Positions 41,738 to 52,185 of a stretch of DNA of 64,000 bases are shown here, piece by piece. The DNA is from Entoloma clypeatum (lineage: Eukaryota > Basidiomycota > Agaricomycetes > Agaricales > Entolomataceae). Below the pieces are notes generated by a model. That model was not told the origin of the DNA. It was given only the letters and a program-made list of their open reading frames with translations, and ran no database searches. Position numbers and translations under genes: made by a program. Location of the stretch: the NCBI GenBank assembly GCA_963565915.1, contig OY751491.1, positions 434,001 through 498,000 on the forward strand, given 5' to 3'. Numbering within the stretch: position 1 is the stretch's first letter; each line of letters opens with the position of its first letter.

Positions 41738-44700
41738 TTATCGTGGACGCGATGGATTTTGCCGATGAAAGTCTCGGATCAAGTCTTGAGCGTTCTGAAC
41801 ATTAGTCCGAGGTTCCCACGTGTTCTCTTCTGGGCCATACCCTTCCCATTGGACGAGGTACTGGATCTTTCCGCGGAATTTTCGAGAGTCCAGGATCGTG
41901 GAGACATGGTATTCTTCTCGTCCTTCGACGATGATCGGATCAGGGGCTGGCTTCTTTTTCTGAATGGCATACTTCGGGGTTTCGTATGGCGATAACAGGG
42001 TTTCGTTGAACACAGGGTGGATCATTTTCCAGGTTTTGGGAAGATCAAGACGGTATGCGCTAGCTCCTTTCTTCTCTAGGACTTTGAACGGTCCGTGTCG
42101 GAGGGCGTCAAGTTTCTTTGAGGGACGATCAGTCCTGATGTTAGTCCCTTCCAGCCACACCTTGTCTCCGATGCGGTAATCCCGAGACGGGCTTCGTCGT
42201 GTGTCAACTGTCTTCTTCATCTGATCCTGTGCCTGTTTTAGTGCTGCGTTGGCTTCTTCTCGTGCCTGTTTGAGTTTTTTCAAGAAGTCGTTTGCTGCCG
42301 GATTGGTGTCTTCCAACACAAGTTCTCCCTTCCAAGGATGCAGACCGTAGTTGAGATAGAATGGTGTGTACTTTGTCGCTTGATGTTCTTTGTCATTGTA
42401 CTGGAATTCTGCGATTGCGATCCATTCCGCCCAATCATCTTGTAGATGGTTGACAAAGTTTCGTAAGAACACCTCGGTTTCCTGATGCGATCGTTCGGCC
42501 TGTCCATCAGTCTGTGGATGGTACGCAGTGGACAGATTTCTTTTGATCCCTAACATGCGGCAAAGTATCTCCATAAACTTCGCGGCGAACTGCGGTCCCC
42601 TATCGCTGATGATTTTCTTGGGAATTCCATGAAGTTTCCATATCTGGTCCCGATAGATCTTGGCTAATCCTTCAGCCGATAGTTCCACGGTTGTCGGGAT
42701 GAGATGAAGCATCTTTGAATGTCTGTCCGTGATGACCAGAATTGCGTTCTTCCCATCAGATTCTGGTATCGGTCCTACGACGTCAATCCCTATATCTTCC
42801 CATGGTTGACTTGGCGCGGCGTTAGGGTGCAGAGGGGCGTGTCTCCTTTGGCGGCTGATCTTGTTGCGTTGACAGGTGTCACAACCTTTCACATACTTCT
42901 TTACGTCATGTAGGATGGTGGGCCACCAGTAGGTGCGAGTGAGAAGTTCATGCGTTCGATACTGTCCTGGATGTCCTGCCACTGGTGCGTCGTGCGCTTC
43001 AAACATCAGTTCTTGGCGCAATTGTGGGTCTGGTGGAACATAGACTCGTTCTCCTGCGTAGGTGATGCCATTTTCCTGCTGGTACCAGTGAGGATTCTTC
43101 TTCAGACCCTGGGCTACTTCTGTTTCCATGCGATTCGAGGCCTTGATGCGTACGATCCATGGGTTTTCGATGGTTGTGATGTTTCCGATTTTGATGGAAT
43201 CAGATGTTTCACCCCCTTCAAAGAATTGTTCCTCCGTGAACATCTCCATTTGTATCACATCTTCTGATTCCAATCGTTTCAAAAATAGCCCCTCCTTGAG
43301 CATTTGGTCGCTGTCCTGTGGCTCGAGTTCCGTCTCATACCAGGGTAAACGTGACAGGATGTCTGCTTTCGCGTTTGTCTTCCCAGGTACATGTCGCAAT
43401 TCGAAGTCATAGTCTTGTAGCTTCATCTTCCAGCGCCTCTGTCGTTGGTTTAGGTCCTGAGGACGCCGGAAATACTCCAGGTTTTTGTGATCGGTTAAGA
43501 TCTCGAAACGTTCCTTGGCTTCAAGTAGATAATGTCGCCAGTCCTTCAGTGCTTCCATGACTGCCAAGAGTTCCTTGTCATAGATCTCGTAATTCTGTTC
43601 GGCCGCGGACATGGTCCGCGACAAGAACGCGATAGGATGCCACTTGTCGTCTTGTTTCTGTGAGAGTACCGCTCCAATTGCATAACCCGATGCATCGGTT
43701 TCAACCCTGAACTGTCCGTCCGGTTTGGGCAATGCCAAGACTGGTGCTGTCGTGATTGCCCGTATGAGACCTTCAAATGCTTCTTGCGCCGCTGGTCCCC
43801 ATGTGAATGCTGTATTTCCCGTAAGTGTCGTGAGTGGCTTTGCGATGTTTGAGTATCCTTCAATGAAGCGTCGATAAAAATTGGCAAATCCCAGGAATCT
43901 CTGGACTTCCTTTTTTGATGTGGGTACTCGCCAGTTCCGGATTGTGTCCACCTTTTCAGTTTCCATCTCGACACGTCCTTCACCCACGACATATCCCAAT
44001 ATGGGGCATTTCGTTACTTCCCAAAGACACTTCTTCTCCTTTAGGAACAAGTCATTGTCCGACAGGATCTGCAAGATCTCTTCGGTGTTCCGGGCAAGTT
44101 CTTCCTTTGTTTTACCAATAACCACTATGTCATCCATGTAAATCACACAGATGCGCCGACGGATCTGATCCCTGAATAGGCTGGCCATCATCCGAGAGAA
44201 CGTTCCCGGGGAATTGCAGAGACCGAAAAACATGACCAATGGTTCAAACAATCCTCGGCTGGTCAAGAAGGCGGCTTTCCATTCGTCACCCTTTTTGATC
44301 CGCACATTATTGTATCCCCACATGATGTCCATTTTGTTGAAGTAGACTGCGTCCTTCAATACATCCAAGAGGTCGTTGATGCGTGGGAGTGGGAATTTGT
44401 CCTTAACCGTGAATTTGTTAACCGTGCGATAGTCCTGTACCAATCGTTTGGAACCGTCTTTCTTGTTAATGAAGAAGCAGGGTGATGCATAAGGTGATTT
44501 GGACGGTCGGATCTTTCCGGTTGCCAGGCCTTCGTCGATGAATTCGTCCAGTTCTTCTTGCTCCTTTTGGGTCATAGGGTACGTGTTTCCCCCTAGCTCC
44601 TTTGGTGCGTCCGGTGTAAGTTCGATGCCGTGGTCCCATTCCCTTTCCTTTGGGATCTTGTCAAAGTTTTCTTTTTCAAAAAGATGGGCAAAACGTTCAA

Positions 44701-45412
44701 CATATGAGGGTCGTTTGGTTGTGGGAGGTGGTGTGGGAGTAACTGCTTCCAATATGGGGTCTCCGGGCTTCCATTTCTGATCTGATTTCTTGGGTGCGTC
44801 CTTGTCTCGTATTTCCACCATGCGAACCCGATGTTTGCGACCATTAAGGTTAACCCTGAAATCCGAGTGTTTGGTTTGACACGTTGACGGGCATCGGTTG
44901 AATGTTACGGCGCCGGTCGTCCAATTGATTGTAGGGTTGTGGTGCACCAACCAATCATGTCCCAAAAGCATATCCGTTCTCCCAATGTCCAATACCATTG
45001 CCTCCATGGTTTCCTGGTGTGTTCCCAAGTCCAGCTTGACTTCGGCAAGTTTTTCTGCTTTCTGTTGTCGGTTCGGTGATCCATCCGCATTTAGGATTGA
45101 TATGGGCTTTATTCCACGTGTGGGAAGGTTCTGTTCACGTACTATTCTGGGATGGATACATGTGCGTTCACATCCGCTATCGACCTCGGGTCGAATGGCC
45201 TTTGGTCCTCGTCGTGTTTTGATCTGAGCTTGCAGCTTGATCTCTCGTCGTTTCGGAGGTTTATCTCCCTTGACAATCTTAGTTGACGCAACGGCTCGCT
45301 TTGCAGGGATAACATAAGTTATATTGTCTGTAACTGCACCAGGCAAGCGAGTTCGTTTAATGGATAAGGGTCGCGACTTAGCGTCGTTTAATCGGACCCT
45401 TCGGGAAAATCC
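41738..45412 (-). CDS. Gypsy A pol: protease, RT, RNase H, integrase, chromodomain
   Basis: 1202 codons are open below 45346, and the -1 frame is already open at the heptamer 45412. Counting from 45346: protease D-S-G at 56-58; [19 protein letters not shown] (294-310) and catalytic YMDD (403-406); RNase [17 protein letters not shown]; integrase finger [14 protein letters not shown] and CDTCQRNK, then D,D,E in [20 protein letters not shown] and [13 protein letters not shown]; a GPF-type segment [12 protein letters not shown]; and a C-terminal chromodomain ([34 protein letters not shown]). No stop or frameshift is seen, so the polymerase looks fully competent. Order and chromodomain place it with Tf1/sushi-type chromoviruses. 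Confidence 0.95.
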   Translation of the reverse strand, partial: GFSRRVRLNDAKSRPLSIKRTRLPGAVTDNITYVIPAKRAVASTKIVKGDKPPKRREIKLQAQIKTRRGPKAIRPEVDSGCERTCIHPRIVREQNLPTRGIKPISILNADGSPNRQQKAEKLAEVKLDLGTHQETMEAMVLDIGRTDMLLGHDWLVHHNPTINWTTGAVTFNRCPSTCQTKHSDFRVNLNGRKHRVRMVEIRDKDAPKKSDQKWKPGDPILEAVTPTPPPTTKRPSYVERFAHLFEKENFDKIPKEREWDHGIELTPDAPKELGGNTYPMTQKEQEELDEFIDEGLATGKIRPSKSPYASPCFFINKKDGSKRLVQDYRTVNKFTVKDKFPLPRINDLLDVLKDAVYFNKMDIMWGYNNVRIKKGDEWKAAFLTSRGLFEPLVMFFGLCNSPGTFSRMMASLFRDQIRRRICVIYMDDIVVIGKTKEELARNTEEILQILSDNDLFLKEKKCLWEVTKCPILGYVVGEGRVEMETEKVDTIRNWRVPTSKKEVQRFLGFANFYRRFIEGYSNIAKPLTTLTGNTAFTWGPAAQEAFEGLIRAITTAPVLALPKPDGQFRVETDASGYAIGAVLSQKQDDKWHPIAFLSRTMSAAEQNYEIYDKELLAVMEALKDWRHYLLEAKERFEILTDHKNLEYFRRPQDLNQRQRRWKMKLQDYDFELRHVPGKTNAKADILSRLPWYETELEPQDSDQMLKEGLFLKRLESEDVIQMEMFTEEQFFEGGETSDSIKIGNITTIENPWIVRIKASNRMETEVAQGLKKNPHWYQQENGITYAGERVYVPPDPQLRQELMFEAHDAPVAGHPGQYRTHELLTRTYWWPTILHDVKKYVKGCDTCQRNKISRQRRHAPLHPNAAPSQPWEDIGIDVVGPIPESDGKNAILVITDRHSKMLHLIPTTVELSAEGLAKIYRDQIWKLHGIPKKIISDRGPQFAAKFMEILCRMLGIKRNLSTAYHPQTDGQAERSHQETEVFLRNFVNHLQDDWAEWIAIAEFQYNDKEHQATKYTPFYLNYGLHPWKGELVLEDTNPAANDFLKKLKQAREEANAALKQAQDQMKKTVDTRRSPSRDYRIGDKVWLEGTNIRTDRPSKKLDALRHGPFKVLEKKGASAYRLDLPKTWKMIHPVFNETLLSPYETPKYAIQKKKPAPDPIIVEGREEYHVSTILDSRKFRGKIQYLVQWEGYGPEENTWEPRTNVQNAQDLIRDFHRQNPSRPR

Positions 45413-46257
45413 TTCTCATCGGTCTCTATGGTGATGGTTTCATCGTCATCATCGGTATCTCCATCAGACACCTTCCTAATCTTTCCAGAGTTCTTCTTCG
45501 GCTTGCGGCAGTTGCGCGCAATATGTCCTTCTTGGTCGCAGTTGAAACACTTACGACCATCTTTCTTCTTTGGGGCTTTGCAGTCTTTGGCAAGGTGACC
45601 AAAGCGCTGACAGTTGTAGCAACGGGCTACTCCTGCTTTGTCGATCTCCATGGCTTTGCCTTGACCACCATAAGTGGTACCCGATCCGGTGCGTGTGTCG
45701 CCACCCCCTCGGATGACTAATGCATGTCCCTCCATCTGTCGTCCCTTGTTTCGGATCTCCTTTGCGTAATCAGTGTACGTCTTGCCATCGCTAGCCACTT
45801 GTTCAGAAATTCTGCGGTTGACGTTCTTTTCCAGGATGTATTTCCCAGTTTCTTCGCCAAGGTTTGACAGCTGCAAGAGCTCTTCGAATTCGTCCAAGAA
45901 TTCGTCGATGGTGCGTTTCTCCTGTTTCAGGACTTCGAGTTTCGCCTTGGCCGCTGCCGACTTGTTGGCAATAGAGAATCGCGTAGCGATGTCATCTGAG
46001 AATCCTAACCAGGTGATGTTCTCGCCATCGGTGGCAAGGTCGTCTAATTTGTTGCTGGCCCAGTGTTTACCGGACCCTTCCATCATGCGGGATAACACCG
46101 CAAGAATCTTCTGATCGTCGGACAGTCCCTTCTGGAACCTGATGTATAATTTGGTGGCTTTCCACCACTCGTCGAAGGTGTGTCTGTCTTTGAACATCCC
46201 AGGATCTTTGATGATCTTGGATGTATCCATTGTTTGTACTGTCGGTGCTTCTGCCAT
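45388..46257 (-). CDS. Gypsy A gag
   Basis: 289 codons from ATG 46257, the first ATG of the predicted mRNA. Capsid-like core ([50 protein letters not shown]) followed by two CCHC knuckles, [14 protein letters not shown] and [14 protein letters not shown], and an acidic tail ending EKDFPEGSD. The frame stays open upstream of the ATG to a TAG near 46629, with protein-like sequence (WARNERLDPFSRPTDAQE), so a longer non-AUG form or a decayed N-terminal extension is possible. A decayed homologue lies at 63625-64000. Confidence 0.9.
   Translation of the reverse strand: MAEAPTVQTMDTSKIIKDPGMFKDRHTFDEWWKATKLYIRFQKGLSDDQKILAVLSRMMEGSGKHWASNKLDDLATDGENITWLGFSDDIATRFSIANKSAAAKAKLEVLKQEKRTIDEFLDEFEELLQLSNLGEETGKYILEKNVNRRISEQVASDGKTYTDYAKEIRNKGRQMEGHALVIRGGGDTRTGSGTTYGGQGKAMEIDKAGVARCYNCQRFGHLAKDCKAPKKKDGRKCFNCDQEGHIARNCRKPKKNSGKIRKVSDGDTDDDDETITIETDEKDFPEGSD
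45406..45412 (-). other. Candidate -1 frameshift heptamer GGATTTT, gypsy A gag/pol
   Basis: G-GAT-TTT in the gag frame, 15 nt before the gag TAA (45388-45390). The -1 frame is open from just before it into pol; a TGA in the -1 frame a few codons upstream confines the shift to this site. Confidence 0.65.
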
Positions 46258-47048
46258 GTCTAGAACCTGCGGAGTAGGAGAGGTGTCGGATTGTTGGGAT
46301 GAAGATGGGGTTCGGGATATAGGTAGGGGTTGAAAATCAGTCCCTGTTCTAGGCGTCTGTTCGGTATCTGACTGCGCGGAGTCAAAAGTAAATTTGTCAG
46401 GGGACTCGTCGGCGGAATCGGTGGCAAAACGTTCGGGGTATTTCCTCTGTAGATCTCTAAGGAATCTCTGTTCCTGCGCGTCTGTTGGTCGCGAGAAGGG
46501 GTCAAGTCTCTCGTTTCGTGCCCAACGGTTGTACTCGGTTTGTTGTTCTTCGATGGTGAAGTGGGCGTAGATCTGCTGCTTCGAGTAGGACGTGATGATG
46601 TGGCTCTGGGACGTCTCGATGTGAGCGTCCTAATCAATCTTCTGATAACGGTTGTCTGGACACCGATAAACTCTCTGATCTCTGTGATCCGACCTGTCTG
46701 AGGTCCTTCTTGAACGCGAAAGCTTTCGAGTTCGTTCTGTCGGGCGTTGTAACGCGCGATCTGGTGTTGCCGAGCAAGATGGATGCTCTCTGCTATCTCG
46801 CCGTGGGGGCGATGCTCGTCGTTGTCTAGTTCTTCGTCAAGCACCTGCTGTAGGATGCGACGGATCTCCGATTCGATGTACTGCTGGATAAGCGTAAAAT
46901 CGATACTGTCTCGAGGACTTAGCTCCTCCTGTCGGGCTTCTGGCGTGCTGAATGGGTTACTGGTGAAGTCTTCAAAGAAGCGCGACGTCTTGACTCGTCT
47001 GGTAGTTGCTCTCTTCGCTCTGGGCGAACCTAACGAGATTTAGCAACT
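46258..47048 (-). other. Gypsy A 5' leader, ATG-free but with long open frames
   Basis: No ATG occurs on the element strand between the predicted start (47132) and the gag ATG (46257), about 875 nt. A frame begins just inside the primer-binding site (TAA, then ISLGSPRAKRATTRR) and stays open to 46260 (over 250 codons, first half protein-like: IDFTLIQQYIESEIRRILQQ). The gag frame is also open from about 46626. The two could be one ancestral N-terminal region split by a frameshift near 46620-46640. Confidence 0.5.
47036..47046 (-). other. Self-priming primer-binding site, gypsy A
   Basis: TTGCTAAATCT on the element strand, 2 nt inside the 5' LTR end, is an exact 11-nt complement of AGATTTAGCAA at 47132-47122, which lies 34 nt downstream of TATATAAA (47166-47159). 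The length equals the 11 nt used by Tf1. Confidence 0.7.
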
Positions 47049-47417
47049 TGTTATGCGTAACAAACCGTTCCAAGGTTCGGGCAGAGTATGCAGGAAGATG
47101 GAAAGGCGAAGAGCAATGTGATTGCTAAATCTAAGGAATCTAGCTATAGTACAAAGGGTTTATATAGGTACTGACTATAGGCGATAGCATATGAGTCAGT
47201 GCTGCGCAAGGCAGTGTATCTGAGTAAGATAACTGCGGAAGGCAGTGCGTCTGAGTAAGACGACTGCGGAATGAGTCAGACAGCTGCGGAAAGCGAGTCA
47301 GCGCGGGAGCGAAGTATACTTAAAGGAAATAAAGTATAATACGATATGTGTAAGCGGGGGCCGATGAGTAAAAGTGAAAAAGTAAGCATATACGTCCGTA
47401 GTCGTTAGTCCGTAACA
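47049..47417 (-). repeat. Gypsy A 5' LTR
   Basis: 369 bp; promoter TATATAAA on the minus strand at 47159-47166. Confidence 0.95.
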
Positions 47418-48923
47418 TTGTGCGCGTTCTTTCTCCTTACAGTGTGTGCATGACGCAAAGTGCTCTGTATATTTTTTATATAGATCGCTGTCAATATGAT
47501 CCATACATTCTGCACTAGTACTAGCTAATATTTTACACGTCTGAAAGGAGGTGTTATTAGCTTTCCTTAATTGGTCAGATTCAGGAGAGGGAGATGACGA
47601 ACCGTCAAGTTCAATCAGCCCATCTTCGAATTGTTCCGGCCCCATCCGCTCGCTTTGATGGTCTATGTCCATCATCTTCAGCGATTCTTCTATCGACGGG
47701 GCTACGCGACGCTGTTTAGCCGGCCTTTCGTCGATGTCAGGAATGATGGTATCTAGGATACAAAGATTCGATCCTGAGGGGCGAGCACCAATGCCGCGCG
47801 CGAGTTTGCGGACATGGTCGTTCTTTTTCCACATGGATGGTTTTCCAGAAGGAAGCCTGGTGTACTGTGACGGAGGGGGGTTCATTCGCTGAAGGAGCGA
47901 CTGCATTCTTTGAGAGTCTGGCTGGGCGGTACTCATCGTTTTTCCGCGCCCAGTGACGGTTGTGAAGGACGGTGTCGGAAGAGGGGGGAAGTGGATGGCG
48001 GGAGCAACAAACTCAACTGTTTCCTCCACATGTTCGGACGCGTTGTCCGCAGTGTTGGCACTTTTCTTCTGATTGCGCCAGTGTCCTTTTCCCTTCTTCT
48101 TTTCAGAAGCGGTACTATGGTCGGTCGAGTTAGGCTGCTCGTCAGCGTCGTTCTGCGAGGTACTCGGCTTTTGCTGCTTTTCCCATTTGGGGTCCTGCCC
48201 CTTGCGTTTTGTCCCGGAAATTTTCCGGGCCTGCTCATTGGACGCATGAGTAGACCCGACCGAATACTTGTGCCTGTATTCCGAGATGATGCTCTCGGCG
48301 ACGGCTTTGTAGGTGAAATCGTCGGCGTCGTAGACCTGGAAAAGGGCGGTAGAGAGTGATGACCAGGCGTCAGGAATTGCATTGGTGAGGATCATTGCCT
48401 GCATCAGATCGGGGACGACAAAGTTCGAATCGGCGAGCTGAGCAAAAAGAGACCCCAGGCGTTCGATTTCAGGCACGGGGTCGCGTCCTGACAGCTTGAA
48501 GGTGGCGGCGGTCTTGAAATCACCGAAGATGACAGCCGGGGATACCTTGGAGTAGTTATCTTTCAGCGATTTCCACGCGTCAAGTGCCGAGGTGCTGTCC
48601 TTGATGTGGCGTCTGATCGCCTCAGAGACCTTCAGGCGTATCGCCCCGAGGGCTACGTCGTCGTCCCTGATCCAGGCTTTTTCTTCCTTACGGAAGCCGG
48701 GCTGGTCGATCGTGGTAGTCAGCACAGGGGGAGCAGCAGCAGTAGCCCCAGGGGTGGAGACCGTGGTGGTGAAGTCAGCGATCACGGGACGAGTGATGTC
48801 GCCAGAGACGATGCGCCAGACTCCTTGATGGAGGAGGTAAGACTTCATCTTTTCGGCCCAGCTCTGGTAGTCGATACCGTCAAAGGGGGTGATGATGTCA
48901 AGAGCAGAGCGAGAGGTAGACAT
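47418..48923 (-). CDS. Copia A gag, interrupted at its 3' end by gypsy A
   Basis: From ATG 48923 (MSTSRSALDI). Copia gag/UBN2 core: FDGIDYQSWAEKMKSYLLHQGVWRIV, ALDAWKSLKDNYSK, RLGSLFAQLADSNFVVPDLM, AIPDAWSSLSTALF. A basic Lys/Ser-rich region and an acidic stretch follow. The C-terminal CTHCKEKERAQ has a single Cys pair, like NCAECKK in copia B, and no full CCHC. The frame runs into the gypsy A LTR at 47417, so the last about 40 codons of the ORF as read (to 47298) are LTR-derived. Confidence 0.85.
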
Positions 48924-49270
48924 TTTAGATGAATCTAAGAAAGGGTTCCCAATCAGTGATGTGTTATGAATATGATTCAAGAAAACAATTAAATGATTCC
49001 TTATGATATATTCCCTTTAGGAATAGCGGTCACGGGAAAACCCTTTATATGTCAGAAACGTATAAGGTGCGATCAATGTTTCCACATGGAGTGTACTAGG
49101 TCAATCCCCTTAGGGACGTCTCATGACAGGTACTTGTCGTAATGACGTTCCCAGGTTCATATGTGAAGAAGTAAGACTCAGAACCTAGATCTTTCGATCG
49201 GTTCTTTGCCAACCAGGGTAGAGTGGGCAGGTACTTGCTGTTGCCAGTGTTTCCCAAGTCCCTCTGCTAT
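48924..49270 (-). other. Copia A 5' leader
   Basis: Non-coding between the primer-binding site and gag. Confidence 0.5.
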
Positions 49271-49285
49271 CCGGGGCCCATAACC
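49271..49285 (-). other. Primer-binding site of copia A, iMet anticodon arm
   Basis: GGTTATGGGCCCCGG directly after the LTR end TTCAACA; same 15 nt as in the other two copia-type elements. Confidence 0.65.
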
Positions 49286-49594
49286 TGTTGAAGTTCCACC
49301 TGGGCGCTAGCCACAGGTGTACTGAGCAACATAGCTACAGTGGAAGTACTCTACGATACCGCTATGATTACTTACATGGTTTGGAGGGGTAAGGCTGGTG
49401 AGAGCGGTTGAGGCTGGTAAGAGCGATGGAGCTGGTTAAGAGTCAAGAGACAACTTGTTGATATTGACAGTTTCCTGGTCTTATATACTGTACTACTGTT
49501 TGTACCAACCAAACAAGTATGTAATGAAGATATGTAAAGGTCACGTGATGTAATCTAATCTAATCTAATCTACGTGATGGGAAAAGTTTCAACA
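49286..49594 (-). repeat. Copia A 5' LTR
   Basis: 309 bp, TGTTGAA to TTCAACA on the element strand; promoter-like TATATAAG near 49475. Confidence 0.9.
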
Positions 49595-49629
49595 CACATA
49601 GTGCGACATATCTGGCAATATGTTCAACA
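49595..49629 (-). repeat. Copia B 3' LTR, first 35 bp only
   Basis: Matches 55960-55994. Cut off by the copia A 5' LTR at 49594. Confidence 0.85.
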
Positions 49630-49693
49630 CTCCCCCTCACTTAGAATCCCGGGTAGGTTTCGTAAGTGGAGTATAAGGCTCTTTAAACTCCAT

Positions 49694-51850
49694 TCAGAGT
49701 AGAGCACGGAATTTTTCAAATTCCTGGCGACCAAGTGGCTTGGTAAACATATCAGCCGGATTCTCTGTTCCCGGAACGAACCGTGGTTCGATCAATCCAT
49801 CTTTAACTCTATCGCATATAGCAAAGTGATGGATTGCTATATGTTTGGTTCTGCCTTCAGTGACTGGGTTTTGCGCATTGAAAATCGCGCCTTGGTTATC
49901 TACATGGAACGGCATTTTGGTAATTTCCTGTAGTCCAAGCTCTTTGAAGAGATGAGTAACCCATTCGCACTCCTGCGAACATTCACTGGCAGCAACCATT
50001 TCCGCCTCAGTGGACAAATGTGCCACTGTCTTTTGCTTGCGACTTTTCCAAAGAACAAGTCCTTCTGCAAGCTTAAGGAAATATCCCGATTGGGACTTTC
50101 TATCAGATGGGTCTGATGCCCAGTCTGAATCTGTCCATGCTTCAAAGGAAGCTTTGGATCGACCATCATAGATTATAGAATAGTCTTGAGTACCGACAAG
50201 ATATCTGATAATCCGTAGAGCGTATTTCTCATGCTCTTTGGAAGGGTTTGCAGACATTTGTGACATTTTTGCAACTGCAAAAGCAATGTCCAGTCTCGTT
50301 CCAATGGACAAGTACAACAACGATCCAATGATCATTTGGTACCTTGTTTTGAGTGTGGGATCCACCTCCCCCTCATTTGGTGCAGGGTAATAACCCTTTG
50401 GGAGTGGAGTGTCAGCAGCCTTTGCATTTTCTAAGCCAAAGCGCTTAATGATCTTCTTTAGGTATTCTGACTGATCGATTGTTACGATCTGCTTTTCTGA
50501 ATCTTGTCGTATTCTCATACGCAAGAATTCTTTAGCAATACCAAGATCACGACTTTCCCATTTATTTTTAAAGTCAGATTTTATCTTGCGAACAAGATCT
50601 GGGTTTGATCCCATGAACAGACCGTCATCAACATAGATCAAAGCGATTATCAAATCACCTGATTGTTTGTTGTGGTAAACAAAGACGCCTGAGTCAGTTC
50701 TACATCGAGTAAAACCTAGCTTCTCCATTGATGCATTGAGCGCGATCCACCACGCTCTCGCAGCCTGTTTTAGGCCATAGAGTGCTTTTAATAAACGGAT
50801 GACCTTCCGTTCTTGGCCTTTGACAACAAAGCCTTCGGGTTGATTCATATAGATTTCCTCATCGAGCTCTCCATAGAGAAAAGCTGATTTGACATCTACT
50901 CCTTCAATCACCCATCCTTCAAGCGCAGCTACGGCGAAGAGGATTCGGATAGTCTCGAAACGTATCACAGGTGAGAAGATCTCATCAAAATCGATACCCT
51001 CGATCTGTGAGAAACCCTTGGCAACGAGTCGTGCCTTCTTTCGTCCGTCAGTTTTGACGTTGAATACCCATCGATTTCTGATGGTTTTACGACCTTTAGG
51101 CAGGTCAACCAACTTAAAGACATTGCGCTTTCGGAGGGCTTCTAGTTCCTCACAACATGCTGCTTTCCATTCAAGCTTTTCCTTTTCAGGTAGCTTATTT
51201 ATGTCCTTCATTTGCCAAGACTTTGGGTCTTGTGGAATTTCGTCATATGCAGGGATTGCTTTAGATAGCAAGTGCGCAAGCATTTGTGACTGTCCTCCCC
51301 CTTCCCTAATATAGAGTGATTCCTCCATATCTATATCCGAATTCGGATTGGAATTGTTCTGATACATCTGAGGATCAGCGGAGCTAGTTGATGGATCAGC
51401 GCCAGATTGCTGGGGTCTGGTCTCCGATCGGGGATTATAGGCGTATCGCCGTGAATCCTCCTGAACGGTTCTGCTCCAATCACACTGATTTTGACGCAAG
51501 GCCTCAGCCGGGTTATTCCCGTAAACATTTCCAGGACGCTGGGGTATAACCCGAGTACGACGAGGACGATCAGTCTGTGGGCGATAATCTCCTGGTAAGG
51601 CATGATCATCGTTTGGTGCATCTGTGCGCACACGTTTCCCTGGATTGCGAGTCCGGGGAACCCACTGCTGATTCTCAGCGGTGTCCTGTCTGTTTGTTCC
51701 ATCAGAAGTCTGACTGGAACCTTCGGGAAGCTGACCAGTTTGGTCGCTATTTGTATCAGGGAGGTTATGATTGTCATCATTGGTTCCTGGATTAGACGGG
51801 TAACGTGAACCGCCAGGACCATGTGCATCGGGCCATCATGTCCATTTACA
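49694..51850 (-). pseudogene. Copia B RT-RNase H, frameshifted from integrase
   Basis: This frame reads from the Pro/Asn-rich linker (SRYPSNPGTNDDNHNLPD) to FEKFRALL. RT has NRWVFNVKTDGRKKARLVAKGF and an intact YVDD; RNase H has the EAWTDSDWASDPSDRKSQSG and KHIAIHHFAICDRV motifs. It is -1 to the integrase frame, with the break near 51820-51850. Copia gag-pol is normally one ORF, so this is a one-base mutation rather than a programmed shift; no slippery heptamer is evident there. Confidence 0.85.
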
Positions 51851-52185
51851 TCATCGTTTCCCATATCGTCTGATGTTGGATCATGGTATTGTGTTATCGA
51901 AGGTATTTTGTTCAATGTAGAACATTTTGGGAACAGCTGTTCATCAAACATTGCTGTGACACCTATGAAGACCACGTTGTTTGGCATCCGCATAAACCGG
52001 TAACCTTTGGTTCCAGTTTTAAATCCAATAAAAATCATGAGCTCGGATTTAGCGGTAGTAGTGCGAACTTCTTTCGGAAGAAAGACGTAAGCTCCACATC
52101 CAAAAATGTGTAGGTTTGACACATCAGGCTTTTCCTTTTTAAGGGACTCAAACGGAGTCAGCCAACTATGCCTTTTCAATGGAGT
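51331..52185 (-). pseudogene. Copia B integrase C-terminal part
   Basis: It continues the frame of the upstream ORF after a TGA at 52186-52188 (position of Arg in HLYNRTPLKRH, so CGA or AGA to TGA). Meaningful as far as about 51850 (SWLTPFESLKKEKPDVSN, IFGCGAYVFLPKE); beyond this the frame is off. Confidence 0.75.

Larger units (their letters stand above)
40849..47417 (-). mobile_element. Gypsy A, chromovirus nested in copia A
   Basis: LTRs 40849-41216 and 47049-47417 differ by one inserted T near 47321. Target duplication TTGTG (40844-40848, 47418-47422). The 3' LTR is preceded on the minus strand by a purine-rich GAGGAGGGGAACA. It is the youngest insertion of the nest. Confidence 0.95.
37238..49594 (-). 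mobile_element. Copia A, LTR retrotransposon carrying nested gypsy A
   Basis: Identical-length 309 bp LTRs at 37238-37546 and 49286-49594 (one C/T difference noted) bound gag (48923 down) and pol (to 37622). The polyprotein is split by gypsy A at the protease motif; without that insert and one TTGTG copy the frame is continuous across the junction. Polypurine tract TATGGGGGGG abuts the 3' LTR. The outer flanks are ATTTG on the left and CACAT on the right, so there is no target duplication. Confidence 0.9.

Noticed and set aside
51331..51631. Programmed frameshift in copia B between integrase and RT
   Set aside because: No slippery heptamer in phase, the break lies in a variable linker, and copia gag-pol is normally one frame; a plain indel is simpler.
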